60,993 bases of DNA from Nitrospirales bacterium (GCA_029261235.1 JAJDBS010000018.1:1-60993); one strand, 5' to 3'; positions 22,928 through 32,681 are shown, counted from the stretch's first letter. Numbers and translations: made by a program. Notes: generated by a model from the letters alone, not told the origin.

Positions 22928-25900
22928 ATGTCTCAAACCCAGACGTCTACCTATCCAAGGGAACAGACCCCACTCTGCCGACGATGGTTGATGGCGCTTA
23001 TGGGAATATTCTTGGCCTTTGGCAATCTCAATTTCAGTCACGCCGCCCAAGATTTTGTGGTCCTCGGAGAAGAGGGGATATGGGTGAGAGAAGGCAGCAC
23101 GGTGGTCAGTGGGGATGTCGGTGCCAATATGGCGAGTACCGGGCCATGGTTGGCCAGCGACCAAGAAGTCACGTTCGGCATCAATGTCATCGTGCAAGAT
23201 TCTATGAGTCGCGTCATGGGCGATACCATGCGCCTCAAAACTGGCTCAATGGTGCACGATGTCTTCGTCAATACCCTGAAAGGTCCTGGCATTATTCAAG
23301 GCACGCTCACCACACCGGTGACCTTGCCTTTGGTCACGGCGTTGCCACCGGTACCTCCTGTGACGCCAGGTACCCAGGACTTTGACGTTGCCTCAGGCGG
23401 CACCCTCAGCTTAGATGCCGGAAATTATGGGGTGCTCAAAGCGCGTAATGGGGCCATCGTCACCCTTACCGGAGGGGTCTATCACTTTCAGTCATGGAAT
23501 ATCCGTGCGAATGCTCAGGTCTTGGCCGCAGCTCCCGTCGACATTCGAGTCGCCGACCATCTCGAAACTCGTCACCATGTGGTTGTCGGTCCAGCTCCCA
23601 GTGCGCTGACCTTAACCGCCGCGGATCTCGTGATCATTGGGACAGGCATCAATGGGTCAACCGGCGCGATCAATGCGACGCCGGAAGCCGTGAAATTTGG
23701 CACAGATAATACGATCCGGGCCAATATCTATGCCCCCAACGGGCTCCTGCGCATCAAGACCAACAGTGTGGCCACGGGCGCTTTCGTTGGTAAATGGGTA
23801 CGCATGGGTAATGGCGGAACGATCACTCTTGAAGGCGGCTTTGGGTTAGGCCCAGGCGGCGGGAACACGCCACCTGTGGCAGATGCGGGATTCAATCAAT
23901 CTGTTGTTGTGAATGAGCCATTTGAACTCAATGGCAGTGGGTCTAGGGATGCCGATGGCGATGTGTTGACGTTTGCTTGGACTCTGGAAAGTCAACCACC
24001 CACCAGTACTACGACCCTGACGAATTCCACAGAGGTCTTACCCACTCTCCTCGTTGATCAACCTGGCGACTATGTGGTGCAACTCATCGTCAATGATGGC
24101 ACCGACGACAGTGCCCCAGACACGGTCACCCTCTCAACCGGGAATTTAGCACCAGTGGCCAACGCGGGAGCCGATCAAACGATTGCGGTCACACAACCGG
24201 CATTCTTAGACGGGACGGGCTCAACGGATGCCAATGGGGATGGGCTGACCTATCAATGGACCTTAACCAATCAACCTGCAAACAGTACGGCCACCCTCAA
24301 TGATCCGGTATCGGCCACGCCCAGTTTTATTGTGGATCAAGGGGGCGCCTTTACCGTGACCCTTCTCGTTTCCGACGGGTTGCTGATGAGTGAAGCCGAC
24401 CTCGTCATTATTGCCACAGATAATTCTGCACCGGTGGCCCACGCGGGCCCAGATCATTCTGTGCGTGCGGGAACAATCGTGCCATTGGATGGCACAGCTT
24501 CGAATGATGCCGATGGAAATTCCTTGACCTACCAATGGTCGCAAACCGTCGTGCCTCCAGGGAATACCACTAGTCTCAGTGACCCCACGGCTGTGTCACC
24601 GACGTTGACGCCAGATGTCGAGGGAGACTATGTGGCGCAATTGCAGGTGAATGATGGCACGGTCACGAGTGAACCGGACACTGCCCTCATCCGAGTGGGC
24701 AATACCGCGCCCATTGCCGATGCCGGCCCTGATCAAAGCGTCGACATCACGACCACGGTGCAACTCGATGGGGCGAATTCCAGCGATCCACAAGGCGATC
24801 CGCTCACGTTTCTCTGGACGCTCACGCTACCCCCAGGCAGTGGGGCAACGTTGTCCGATGCGACCATTGCGGAACCAACGTTCGATCCCGATGTGGAAGG
24901 CACCTATGCTGCGAGGCTGACCGTCAATGATGGAGACTTGGATAGTCCGTCTGACAGCATGACCGTGTTTGTGACGGTCATAACACCGCAACCGACGATC
25001 AGCGGGTTCAACCCGAGTTCGGCCTCGATCGGCGATTTGATCACGCTCTCAGGCACTGACTTAGTGTCGGCGGCAGGAGAAGTGGGGCAGGTGACTTTAG
25101 TGCAACAGGGAGGGGGGGCTATCCCAGCAACCGTCACTGCGTCATCACCGACCATGCTCACGTTTGTCGTACCCTCTGGGGCGACGACGGGAGTGATCAC
25201 GGTGAGCGTTGCGGGAGAAACGATCTCATCTGCTTCCCTCCTAACCATCGTGCCTTCACAGACATTTGATCTTGTGGTGGAACCCGGGACCGTCGACGTT
25301 CAGCAAGGACAAACAGTCAGTGTGGCCATCAAGGCAACCAGCACTTCAGGCTTAACGCAATTGGCCACACTGGGCGTCACCGGATTGCCCACGGGAGTGA
25401 CCGGAACATTTCAACGGCCTCAAATCACAGCGGGACAATCCGTTCTGTTAACCCTCACTACTTCCCCAACTCAAACGCCCAGCACGACCCCATTCGACGT
25501 GACAGCCACGGTGAATATTGAAGGCCTGGATGTGCTTCAAACCGGCACAGGAACTCTGACGGTCCAGCCACTGACCACATCCTTTTTGGGACGGACGGTG
25601 GTTGCGAATACGCTTCAAACACCACTCGCGGGCGTCACAGTCAGCATGTTAGGTCAAGATGGCAGTGGCAATGCGACGGCATGTGTTGGGCAAACGGTCT
25701 CCGATGCCGCCGGGAATTTTGCCTTGACCACCCTTCCCTCTGAATGTGTAGGCAGTCAATTGATTCGCTATGACGGGGGAACGGCAACATCCCCACCAGG
25801 GCAGTATGCCGGCGTGGATTTGGTCTATACGATTGTGGCGGACCAAGCCACGGTCTCACCGGTGCTTATTCATCTCCCACGCATCGATAATGCTGAAACG

Positions 25901-28900
25901 ATCATGGTCCAACAGAATCATCCCACGGATCAGCTTGTGACGTTCCAAACCATTCCCAATCTCACGGCCACGGTCTATGCGGGGACGATCTTTACCTTAT
26001 TGGATGGCACGCAACCCAATCCGTTTCCCCTGACCGCCATCCAAGTGCCCATCGATCGGCTACCGGACGAAATGCCCTCCAATACGACGACCGTCGACCC
26101 CTTTATAGTAGCCTTTCAACCCGCCAATGCCACGGCTTCTCAACCGGTCGCCGTGTCGTTTCCTAATCTGCTCGCCACGGCACCGGCAACACCCGCGATT
26201 ACCTTGACGACGCTCGACCCGACTCAAGGGGTCATGGTGAATTACGGCACAGGCACCGTCTCCACAGACGGCCTCCAAATCATCCCTGACCTGAATCCGG
26301 CCACCCCTGGGAAACGCTTTGGCCTCGTCCATTTCGATTGGCATGGGCCGAACCAGAATCCGCCTGGAGAGAATCCGACGCAGGGAGGTCCGGAAAATGG
26401 TGACCCAGTTGACCTTTCCTCCGGCGTCTTTGTTCTCAGACATACTGATTTGTCGATTATTGGATCTCGAGGGACACTGGTCATACAGAGAAATTATCGC
26501 ACGCTGTCAACGGCTCAAGGCCCCTTTGGAATTGGCACCAATCACGCGTATAGTAATCGACTCGATACTAATAATCCTCAGGGGAGTACTGTCATTAACC
26601 TCATCATGTCCAATGGCAGCTTCTTTCCGTTCGTGAAACAACCGGATGGAACCTTCACCAATGTCACGATTCCTGTCGTGCGGGGCGCGGTGCTGTCGGT
26701 GGTTGCGAATAATCAAGTGAATCTCCGGTGGAAAGATGGAACCGTCTTTCATTTTATTCCCGCCACGTTTGCCTTGGGATCGGTGTTGGAATCCATCACG
26801 GACCGCAATGGCAATCAAACCACGCTGGTGAGAAACACCAATGATCTCACGCAAATTCTTGAGGTTATGGATCCGGTGGGGCGAAGCCTCACGTTGACCT
26901 ATGACACGAGCGATCGCATCACCTCGATCACCGACCCCATCAATCGTACCGTCCAGTACACCTACAATAGTCAAGGGACCTTAGAAACGGTGACGGATCC
27001 CGAAGGGGGTGTGACCCGCTATGATTATGATCTTCAAAATCGGCTGATGATGATTACCGACGCACGAGGTATAACCTTTTTGCAAAATTCTTATGATGCG
27101 AATGGTCGCGTCATTGAGCAAATTCAAGCCGATGGGGGGATATGGACCTTTGAATATGAGTTACTCAATCCGCTGGTCGCTTTGAGCCCAGTGCAAAAGA
27201 CAATGGTGACGAACCCACTTGGCAAGCAAACCATCCACCGGTTCAATCCAGCAGGTTTTGAAGTTTCTCGAACCGATGAGTTAGGACAGGCCACTGAACT
27301 CAACCGAGAAAACGGAACCAACTTAATGCCCATGACCATAGATCCGTTGGGCCGAGTCACCCAACGTACATACGATGCAGCGGGAAACATCACCTCTATC
27401 ACAGACTCGGAAGGGAATGTGACGACCTTCGAATATGAGCCAACCTTTAGCCGGGTCATGAAAGTCACCGATGCACTCAATCAGATTACTAGGTTCACAT
27501 ATGATGTGCAGGGTAATATGCTAACGATCACGGACCCGTTCAACCAGACAACGACCTACACATATAATAGTGTTGGCCAGCCAGTGACGAGTACCGATCC
27601 GCTTGGAAACAAGACCCTGATGGTCTATGATCAACATGGCAATCAGATCCGAACTATCAATCCATTAGGCCATATCACACAGCGTACCTATGATGGAGTG
27701 AGTCGCTTCGTGGCATTAACTGGCCCGAAAGGGGGCAGTATACAGTATCATTATGATGAGCTGGATCGGGTGGTTCAGTTCATTGATGAGCGGCAGGGAA
27801 GCGCTGGGTATACGTATGATCCGAACGGGAATTTGCTTACGGTCACCGACACCAAAAACCAGACGACGACCTTTACTTATGACGCAACAGGTCGACTGGC
27901 CAGCCGTAGGGATGGGAATAACCGGGAGGAAACCTATCACTATGATTCGGCGGGTAATCTCGTGAGATTCGTGGATCGCAAGGGGCAAGAAGCCCAATTT
28001 TCCTACGATGCGCTCAACCGCCGGATCGAGGCCACGTATGCCGATGGGAGTTCAACAAGTTTTGTGTATGATACGAATGGGCAATTGACTCGTGCCTCGG
28101 ATCCCGCAACGGGGTCAGTGGAATTTGTCTATGACCCGCTGGGGCGGTTGCTGCAGGAAACTACGCCGCAAGGGAGTGTGAGTTATCAATATGATTTATT
28201 TGACCGACGGACACAGATGATGGTCAATGGCCAGGCCTCCGTGACCTATCAGTATGATGCGGTATCCCAACTCACGCGCGTCGAGCAAGGAAATCTCTTT
28301 GCGGAGTTCGAGTATGACGAGGCCGGGCGACGGTCAACACTCAGCTATTCGAACGGTACGACAACAGAGTATGGCTATGATGAGGCATCGCGGCTTCTGT
28401 CGATTGCCTATACGGGCCCTAGTGGGCTGCTTGACGGTCTCACCTATATGTATGATCCTGCAGGGAACCGAACCAGCCTGACGCGCACCAATGGCCCGGC
28501 GACGGTATTGCCCGACCCAGTAAATTCGGCCACATATGATATGGCGAATCAACAAACAGCTTTAGCCGGTGTCACCTTGACCTATGATCAAAATGGCAAT
28601 CTCACCAATGATGGCACCAACACGTACACCTGGGATGCCCGCAACCGTTTAATTGGCATCGCTGGAGGTAGCTCCGCCAGCTTTGTCTATGATGTGTTGG
28701 GGCGCCGGGTCGCCAAAACCATCAATGGGGTCACAACCGAGTTTTTATATGACGGTGCTGATATAGTGCAAGAAATTGGGGAGAGTACCACCACGGCGAA
28801 CTATCTTCGTAGCTTGAGTGTTGACTTGCCGTTTGTACGGCAAGGGAATGTTGATGAGTTTTATCATGTGGATGCGTTAGGCAGTCCGTTGGCGCTAAGC

Positions 28901-29575
28901 GACTCGGCAGGTGCCATTACCACGAAGTATGACTATGAGCCATACGGGAAGACGACGGTAACGGGCCCTTCTACGAATACATTCCAATTCACTGGGCGGG
29001 AAAATGATGGCACAGGGTTGTATTTCTACCGTGCTCGGTACTACAACGCCTCCACGGGACGGTTCCTCTCCGAAGATCCAATTGGGTTCTTTGGAGGCGA
29101 TCAGAACTTTTATCGGTATGTAAAGAATAGCCCACTAGTGTTCAACGATCCTTTTGGGCTCTCTCCAGATTGTACGGAAATCATGCGTGGTAAAGTTAAG
29201 AGATTCTTTTCTGAGCACGTGGAATCAATAATACAAGCTCAGTTTACCATTTTTGGCGCGGTCCCTGATGGTCCCACAGGATCCGCGAGCATCAACCTCA
29301 CAAATCCTCGGCAGCCCCCGAGACCTACAATAAATATGAGGATTATTAAGATAGAAGTGACAATAGGAGTGGAAAACGTGTTTGAGATAGTAAGGAGCTT
29401 TCAGGATGTAAGATATAAGTGTGAAGAAGAACTGGAAGGGCCTTGTGGGGAAACAGAAATTTTTACAACTAACCCCATAATTACAGAGGATCTTGGCGAA
29501 AAAAGGGACCTTATCGGGACAAGACCTTTTCGACGAGAACAGGTTGTGGGGACGGCTGGCAATATAGCTTTCTAA
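22928..29575 (+). CDS. Giant exported RHS-repeat protein with PKD and IPT domains and a variable toxin-like C-terminus
   Basis: I chose ATG 22928, five bases after AAGGAG; an in-frame ATG at 22856 also has a ribosome site. After a signal peptide (WLMALMGIFLAFGNLNFSHA) comes a region like bacterial ice-binding or anchor domains (GEEGIWVREGSTVVSGDVGA). Four PKD repeats follow (PVADAGFNQSVVV, PVANAGADQTIAV, PVAHAGPDHSVRA, PIADAGPDQSVDI; ~23868-24975), then an IPT domain and a DUF6531 block (PVDLSSGVFVLRHTDLSI). Some 20 YD repeats form the RHS shell. The core motif FYRARYYNASTGRFLSEDPI ends at FNDPFGL. The last 137 residues are an AT-richer tip of unknown toxin type. RHS shells encapsulate and deliver such tips. 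Confidence 0.88.
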   Translation: MSQTQTSTYPREQTPLCRRWLMALMGIFLAFGNLNFSHAAQDFVVLGEEGIWVREGSTVVSGDVGANMASTGPWLASDQEVTFGINVIVQDSMSRVMGDTMRLKTGSMVHDVFVNTLKGPGIIQGTLTTPVTLPLVTALPPVPPVTPGTQDFDVASGGTLSLDAGNYGVLKARNGAIVTLTGGVYHFQSWNIRANAQVLAAAPVDIRVADHLETRHHVVVGPAPSALTLTAADLVIIGTGINGSTGAINATPEAVKFGTDNTIRANIYAPNGLLRIKTNSVATGAFVGKWVRMGNGGTITLEGGFGLGPGGGNTPPVADAGFNQSVVVNEPFELNGSGSRDADGDVLTFAWTLESQPPTSTTTLTNSTEVLPTLLVDQPGDYVVQLIVNDGTDDSAPDTVTLSTGNLAPVANAGADQTIAVTQPAFLDGTGSTDANGDGLTYQWTLTNQPANSTATLNDPVSATPSFIVDQGGAFTVTLLVSDGLLMSEADLVIIATDNSAPVAHAGPDHSVRAGTIVPLDGTASNDADGNSLTYQWSQTVVPPGNTTSLSDPTAVSPTLTPDVEGDYVAQLQVNDGTVTSEPDTALIRVGNTAPIADAGPDQSVDITTTVQLDGANSSDPQGDPLTFLWTLTLPPGSGATLSDATIAEPTFDPDVEGTYAARLTVNDGDLDSPSDSMTVFVTVITPQPTISGFNPSSASIGDLITLSGTDLVSAAGEVGQVTLVQQGGGAIPATVTASSPTMLTFVVPSGATTGVITVSVAGETISSASLLTIVPSQTFDLVVEPGTVDVQQGQTVSVAIKATSTSGLTQLATLGVTGLPTGVTGTFQRPQITAGQSVLLTLTTSPTQTPSTTPFDVTATVNIEGLDVLQTGTGTLTVQPLTTSFLGRTVVANTLQTPLAGVTVSMLGQDGSGNATACVGQTVSDAAGNFALTTLPSECVGSQLIRYDGGTATSPPGQYAGVDLVYTIVADQATVSPVLIHLPRIDNAETIMVQQNHPTDQLVTFQTIPNLTATVYAGTIFTLLDGTQPNPFPLTAIQVPIDRLPDEMPSNTTTVDPFIVAFQPANATASQPVAVSFPNLLATAPATPAITLTTLDPTQGVMVNYGTGTVSTDGLQIIPDLNPATPGKRFGLVHFDWHGPNQNPPGENPTQGGPENGDPVDLSSGVFVLRHTDLSIIGSRGTLVIQRNYRTLSTAQGPFGIGTNHAYSNRLDTNNPQGSTVINLIMSNGSFFPFVKQPDGTFTNVTIPVVRGAVLSVVANNQVNLRWKDGTVFHFIPATFALGSVLESITDRNGNQTTLVRNTNDLTQILEVMDPVGRSLTLTYDTSDRITSITDPINRTVQYTYNSQGTLETVTDPEGGVTRYDYDLQNRLMMITDARGITFLQNSYDANGRVIEQIQADGGIWTFEYELLNPLVALSPVQKTMVTNPLGKQTIHRFNPAGFEVSRTDELGQATELNRENGTNLMPMTIDPLGRVTQRTYDAAGNITSITDSEGNVTTFEYEPTFSRVMKVTDALNQITRFTYDVQGNMLTITDPFNQTTTYTYNSVGQPVTSTDPLGNKTLMVYDQHGNQIRTINPLGHITQRTYDGVSRFVALTGPKGGSIQYHYDELDRVVQFIDERQGSAGYTYDPNGNLLTVTDTKNQTTTFTYDATGRLASRRDGNNREETYHYDSAGNLVRFVDRKGQEAQFSYDALNRRIEATYADGSSTSFVYDTNGQLTRASDPATGSVEFVYDPLGRLLQETTPQGSVSYQYDLFDRRTQMMVNGQASVTYQYDAVSQLTRVEQGNLFAEFEYDEAGRRSTLSYSNGTTTEYGYDEASRLLSIAYTGPSGLLDGLTYMYDPAGNRTSLTRTNGPATVLPDPVNSATYDMANQQTALAGVTLTYDQNGNLTNDGTNTYTWDARNRLIGIAGGSSASFVYDVLGRRVAKTINGVTTEFLYDGADIVQEIGESTTTANYLRSLSVDLPFVRQGNVDEFYHVDALGSPLALSDSAGAITTKYDYEPYGKTTVTGPSTNTFQFTGRENDGTGLYFYRARYYNASTGRFLSEDPIGFFGGDQNFYRYVKNSPLVFNDPFGLSPDCTEIMRGKVKRFFSEHVESIIQAQFTIFGAVPDGPTGSASINLTNPRQPPRPTINMRIIKIEVTIGVENVFEIVRSFQDVRYKCEEELEGPCGETEIFTTNPIITEDLGEKRDLIGTRPFRREQVVGTAGNIAF
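29162..29575 (+). other. Variable C-terminal tip of the RHS protein
   Basis: The 137 codons after the DPFGL boundary begin SPDCTEIMRGKVKRFFSEHV and end RPFRREQVVGTAGNIAF. Base use shifts to AT-rich codons (AATAATACAAG, GAGGATTATTAAG), unlike the GC-richer shell. In RHS and contact-dependent systems this region is swapped between strains and is toxic. It has three or four cysteines and no nuclease motif I recognise, so the activity is unknown. Confidence 0.65.
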
Positions 29576-29674
29576 ATAATACCATGTAGTTGTAGCCTCA
29601 GTGGCGAGACCCGATGGGTAATTGCTTAACATGGTAGAATGCGATGTAGTTCTGATAAACGATAGGGAGTTCTC

Positions 29675-30355
29675 ATGAACGGCAAGAGTATACTAGGATT
29701 GTGTCTGTCGCTCATCCTTGGTTTGTATGTGGTTAGTAACATCACCATCTCCATTGGTGCTCCAGAGCAAAGCGAACGGTCTTGGGACGTTCCTACGTTG
29801 CGAGAAGAATTACAGATAAAAAATCAGCAACGCATTCTTCAGGCTCTGAATGAGATAAAGCGCATGTACGCCTATCAGGATGAAATCTTGCCCTTCATTC
29901 AAGACCTTTGGGAAATCCGTGACGATAAGTACCCCGCGCTCCCCTGGGAGCTGATTCAGCAACCAATCATTCGAGTGAGTATTGTGGATATTCTAGTGCA
30001 AGCCCAGATGAATGAAAGAATTGACATGAATCTTGAAAAGGCACATCAATTTGTACGGTCCTTGGTTGATGCGAAGGAGAAGGAACTTGCCAGGAATGCA
30101 ATCGGTGCACTTTCAAGGTTTGATGACCCCCAGGATGTGCAAGTACTAATGAATATCGCGAAAGAGCAGCGGGATGGTTCCTTTAGAGCTAGCATCGTCG
30201 CTCTTTCCAATATGTGCAATCAAGCTGCGAAAGACGCCTTCGATGAAATGGAAGCATTTATATCGGATCAAACGCTGAAAGCCTACGTGATAGAGAAGCG
30301 GGCCAGCGCACAAGAATACGAAGCCGAAACACATTGGTGCGACTCTAGGCCTTAG
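29675..30355 (+). CDS. Probable periplasmic HEAT-like protein, candidate immunity to the RHS tip
   Basis: The 226-residue protein has a signal or anchor segment (ILGLCLSLILGLYVVSNI, residues ~5-22). A helical, HEAT-repeat-like body follows (EKAHQFVRSLVDAKEKELARNAIGALSRFDDPQDVQVLMNIAKEQ...FRASIVALSNMCNQAAKDAFDEM). It begins 99 bases after the RHS stop, is similarly AT-rich, and has GGGAG before its ATG. Position directly after a variable tip is where immunity genes lie, and a periplasmic location would suit a toxin acting in the envelope. This role is inference; the family is not recognised. Confidence 0.65.
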   Translation: MNGKSILGLCLSLILGLYVVSNITISIGAPEQSERSWDVPTLREELQIKNQQRILQALNEIKRMYAYQDEILPFIQDLWEIRDDKYPALPWELIQQPIIRVSIVDILVQAQMNERIDMNLEKAHQFVRSLVDAKEKELARNAIGALSRFDDPQDVQVLMNIAKEQRDGSFRASIVALSNMCNQAAKDAFDEMEAFISDQTLKAYVIEKRASAQEYEAETHWCDSRP

Positions 30356-30445
30356 GTTCTGTGGACAGAAAGAACAAGGGGAAGTTGGAGGGGAGTCAGT
30401 GGGGTCACCCATTAGCAGCCTCTGTCAAGGTGTGGGGTTTGTGGG

Positions 30446-30671
30446 GTCGGGTCTTGCAATACCACATTTCTAGCTCTCTCCCCCGTATTCTAAGCCGAAG
30501 TGCACCACGATATCCTTAATAAAGAGGAGGTGGTGTATGGAAAAACAGTATGGTCATCTTGATCACAAGGAACGGACGTTGATTTATTGGTGGCGGAAAG
30601 AGAAACTCACCCTCAGAGAAATCGGTCGCCGCTTACGGCGCAGGTTGAATTCAAGTCATTCTGCTATATGA
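30446..30671 (+). mobile_element. IS30-family element remnant (left end and transposase N-terminus)
   Basis: The stretch begins GTCGGGTCTTGCAATA, like the ends of the two MITE-like elements. At 30537, behind AGAGGAGG, ATG opens a frame reading MEKQYGHLDHKERTLIYWWR, KEKLTLREIGRRLRR. This is the helix-turn-helix start of IS30 transposases, which bind the element ends. The match breaks off near 30644, where TTGAATTCAAG begins, and a stop follows at 30669. The catalytic domain is missing. Confidence 0.75.
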
Positions 30672-30752
30672 TTGCCGGGAGGGAGATTTCTCCTATATAA
30701 AAAAGACTTGGCCTCTATGAAGACTATGATTACGCAGCCTTGAATTCAAGGC
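30645..30752. repeat. Paired EcoRI-centred palindromes bounding the IS30 truncation
   Basis: TTGAATTCAAG (30645-30655) and the perfect palindrome GCCTTGAATTCAAGGC (30737-30752) enclose ~80 bp with no gene. The first lies exactly where IS30 homology ends, so this may be a small inserted element or a recombination junction. Confidence 0.4.
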
Positions 30753-30791
30753 CCCATCTATTTGTTGAATACGGCAGAGAATTCGCTGCGC

Positions 30792-31097
30792 TCATACCAA
30801 AACCGCATTCGATTTTGGAACATAGCGTTTCACTTTAATATCCCCGGCCTTCTTTTCTGCTTGCGCCAAATCATACGCCGCCTGCAGGCGAATCCAGGTT
30901 TCGCACCCCCCGCCAAAAGCTTTGTCCAATCGGATGGCCATTTCCGGGGAAATTCCTGTTTTTCCATTGACGAGATTATTCAGGGTCTGACGCCTTACAC
31001 CAAGAATTTCCGCTCCCTCGGTCACCGTTAGCTCAAGAGGCTCAAGACAGTCATATCGAACAGATTGTCCGGGATGTGGTGGGTTTTTCATGCGCAT
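30792..31097 (-). CDS. higA: HigA-family antitoxin (XRE helix-turn-helix)
   Basis: The 101-residue protein begins [20 protein letters not shown] and has the XRE-type helix-turn-helix [40 protein letters not shown] (residues ~23-62), then the HigA-typical [15 protein letters not shown]. HigA binds HigB and represses the operon. GAGGAGA precedes the ATG by six bases. It is downstream of the toxin by 11 bases, in the usual higB-higA order. Confidence 0.88.
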   Translation of the reverse strand: MRMKNPPHPGQSVRYDCLEPLELTVTEGAEILGVRRQTLNNLVNGKTGISPEMAIRLDKAFGGGCETWIRLQAAYDLAQAEKKAGDIKVKRYVPKSNAVLV

Positions 31098-31108
31098 ATT
31101 ATTTCTCC

Positions 31109-31387
31109 TCAGTGATAATCAACCAAATCGACATCGAAAGCATTTCCACTTTCAAACCGAAACGTCATCCGCCAGTTTCCAGACACCCAGACAGACCAGG
31201 TTCCTGCACGGTCCCCCTTCAGGGGATGTAATTTAAGACCCGGCAAGCCCATATCCTGCACCTTGCCCGCTTCATTCAGGCGCGCAAGAATACGTCTGAT
31301 CTTTTGAGCATGAGCAGCGGGCACTTTCTGTCTGTTATCACTTTCATACAGCGCCCTAAGCCCCTTATTCCGAAAACTTTCTATCAT
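31109..31387 (-). CDS. higB: HigB-family mRNA-interferase toxin
   Basis: The 92-residue protein begins [20 protein letters not shown] and has the RelE/HigB fold: a helix with [15 protein letters not shown], the [26 protein letters not shown] core, and the end VDLVDYH. HigB toxins cleave translated mRNA. K-x-D-R and the terminal DYH active-site residues are present, so it looks functional. It is the first gene of the operon and has a near-consensus promoter. Confidence 0.88.
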   Translation of the reverse strand: MIESFRNKGLRALYESDNRQKVPAAHAQKIRRILARLNEAGKVQDMGLPGLKLHPLKGDRAGTWSVWVSGNWRMTFRFESGNAFDVDLVDYH

Positions 31388-31393
31388 TACTTT

Positions 31394-31422
31394 ACAGTAG
31401 TGTGACCGCTGACCGTTGTCAA
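31394..31422 (-). promoter_or_regulatory. Promoter of higBA
   Basis: On the minus strand TTGACA (31422-31417) and TACTGT (31399-31394) are spaced by 17 bases. The inverted pair TACT-GTAA-AGTA overlaps the -10, a plausible operator for the autorepressing HigA. The higB ATG follows within seven bases of the -10, so the transcript may have almost no leader. Confidence 0.65.
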
Positions 31423-31583
31423 GGGTCTTTTTTTATTTGTTTTCTATTCGATTAGATTAACTTTCCTTCAAGGCAGCCTTGCTGGCTTCTGTGCCAGGAA
31501 CCAATAGAACAAAAGGGGCCAAGCTTTGACGTAATTGTTGCGGGGGCAGGCCTCTAATCGCGTAGTTCCATCACTCTTGGGCC

Positions 31584-31646
31584 ATGGTCAGAAAACCAAG
31601 ACTGCATGTAGCGCGCGGTGTCTATCATGTGATGGTACGTGCATAG
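31584..31646 (+). pseudogene. RAYT (REP-associated Y1 transposase) remnant
   Basis: ATG 31584 opens MVRKPRLHVARGVYHVMVRA followed by TAG. This matches the N-terminus of REP-associated tyrosine transposases (typical form M-A-R-x-P-R-L-x-x-x-G-x-Y-H-V-x-x-R-G). The HUH and tyrosine residues are absent because the frame stops after 20 residues. Only a relic remains. Confidence 0.65.
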
Positions 31647-31928
31647 CTGGCAGGAACCATTATAGGGGATGTAAGGCAAGGACAAGTTGATTGTTGGGAG
31701 TAGGCCTGAATAGGGGGACCCATTAGTCGGTTCCGTCATGTGGTCACACGACTTCTTTCTTTGTCGTTCTATTTTTTCAGCGCTTCGCTCTTTGCTTTTC
31801 GCGACGAAAAGCCTGATTCGCACCAGGGGCTTCTTCAGTTTTGATCAGCGGTTTGGTTGCGTGTTTGATGAGATGACAGATTTCTTCACACCATAAAAGA
31901 TAGACCAAGGGGTGCGCTCAGCACGTTG
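31647..31928. other. Non-coding stretch after the RAYT relic
   Basis: It contains one clear hairpin, GCTTTTCG-CGA-CGAAAAGC (31793-31811), which could be a REP-type palindrome belonging to the RAYT relic. No gene with a ribosome site is seen. Confidence 0.4.
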
Positions 31929-32681
31929 TTACAGCAGTTGGCGTACCATGGGAAGAAGCTCTCGGTAGAGATCGTGACGAGGGGCATGCCCGGTAGAATC
32001 GGCTCGTAGGACAAAATTCTGGTCCACGAGTTGGAATCCGGGGATCATGTTGTACGTCGCTCGGCCTTGAAAGGCTCGAGGGGCAGCTAGGACTAAATAA
32101 TTCTTGGACCGGTTCATGCGAAAGTGATGCGACCATTCCTTCACGTTTTGAGCCGTGGGAGGATTCATGCTCATATCATAAAACAAAATTTGAATAAATT
32201 GAATTCGCGAATGTTTGAGTGAAAGGCCATTGGTGTATTGCGGGAAGATTTTTTCAATAGATGGCAGGCCTTGTTGTGGGGTGACGCCACTGAGTGCGCC
32301 GTACTTATGAGCACCAGAAAAGGCTTGGCAGGCGGCACATGTCATGCCGATGGGTTCAATAAGGAGGACCGAACCCGTAAATGATGAGAGCTTGACGGAG
32401 TTCCCATCCTGGTCGATCAGCGTTGCATCTGGATAGGGTTCTCCTACTTCCGGGGGCCAAGTAGTGCCGGAGGCCATCAGTTGAACTGCTGGGGGCCAAG
32501 GCACAAGGCATTGCTCACCTGAGCATAGGATACCTTCCTCACTCCATCCATATTTGTACACCCCAATTCCTACAACCGCGAGGAAGAAGCCTATTCCGAT
32601 CCCAAGGATGATATTTGATTTCATACGGCATGATTCGGTCGAAAGAACTGTTTGCTTAATGCGATTGAGGGGAAGGTTCAT
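31929..32681 (-). CDS. Membrane-anchored thioredoxin-fold protein
   Basis: The 250-residue protein may start at 32681 or at ATG 32624 (MKSNIILGIGIGFFLAVVGI), which directly begins the membrane anchor. After a C-x4-C pair (ILCSGEQCLV) comes a thioredoxin-like domain: GEPYPDATLIDQDGNSVKLSSFTGSVLLIEPIG, the redox motif C-A-A-C (MTCAACQAFSG), and a long insertion before FQLVDQNFVLRADSTGH. It resembles SCO/TlpA-like periplasmic thiol proteins. The substrate is unknown; copper delivery or disulphide reduction are possible. Confidence 0.7.
   Translation of the reverse strand: MNLPLNRIKQTVLSTESCRMKSNIILGIGIGFFLAVVGIGVYKYGWSEEGILCSGEQCLVPWPPAVQLMASGTTWPPEVGEPYPDATLIDQDGNSVKLSSFTGSVLLIEPIGMTCAACQAFSGAHKYGALSGVTPQQGLPSIEKIFPQYTNGLSLKHSRIQFIQILFYDMSMNPPTAQNVKEWSHHFRMNRSKNYLVLAAPRAFQGRATYNMIPGFQLVDQNFVLRADSTGHAPRHDLYRELLPMVRQLL

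Noticed and set aside
23868..24975. Regularly spaced repeats resembling a CRISPR-like array
   Set aside because: They are four in-frame PKD domains of ~270 bp each with protein-level, not DNA-level, conservation.
31554..31823. Minus-strand 89-codon frame near the RAYT relic
   Set aside because: It lacks a ribosome site, has no recognisable domain and overlaps the RAYT relic on the other strand.
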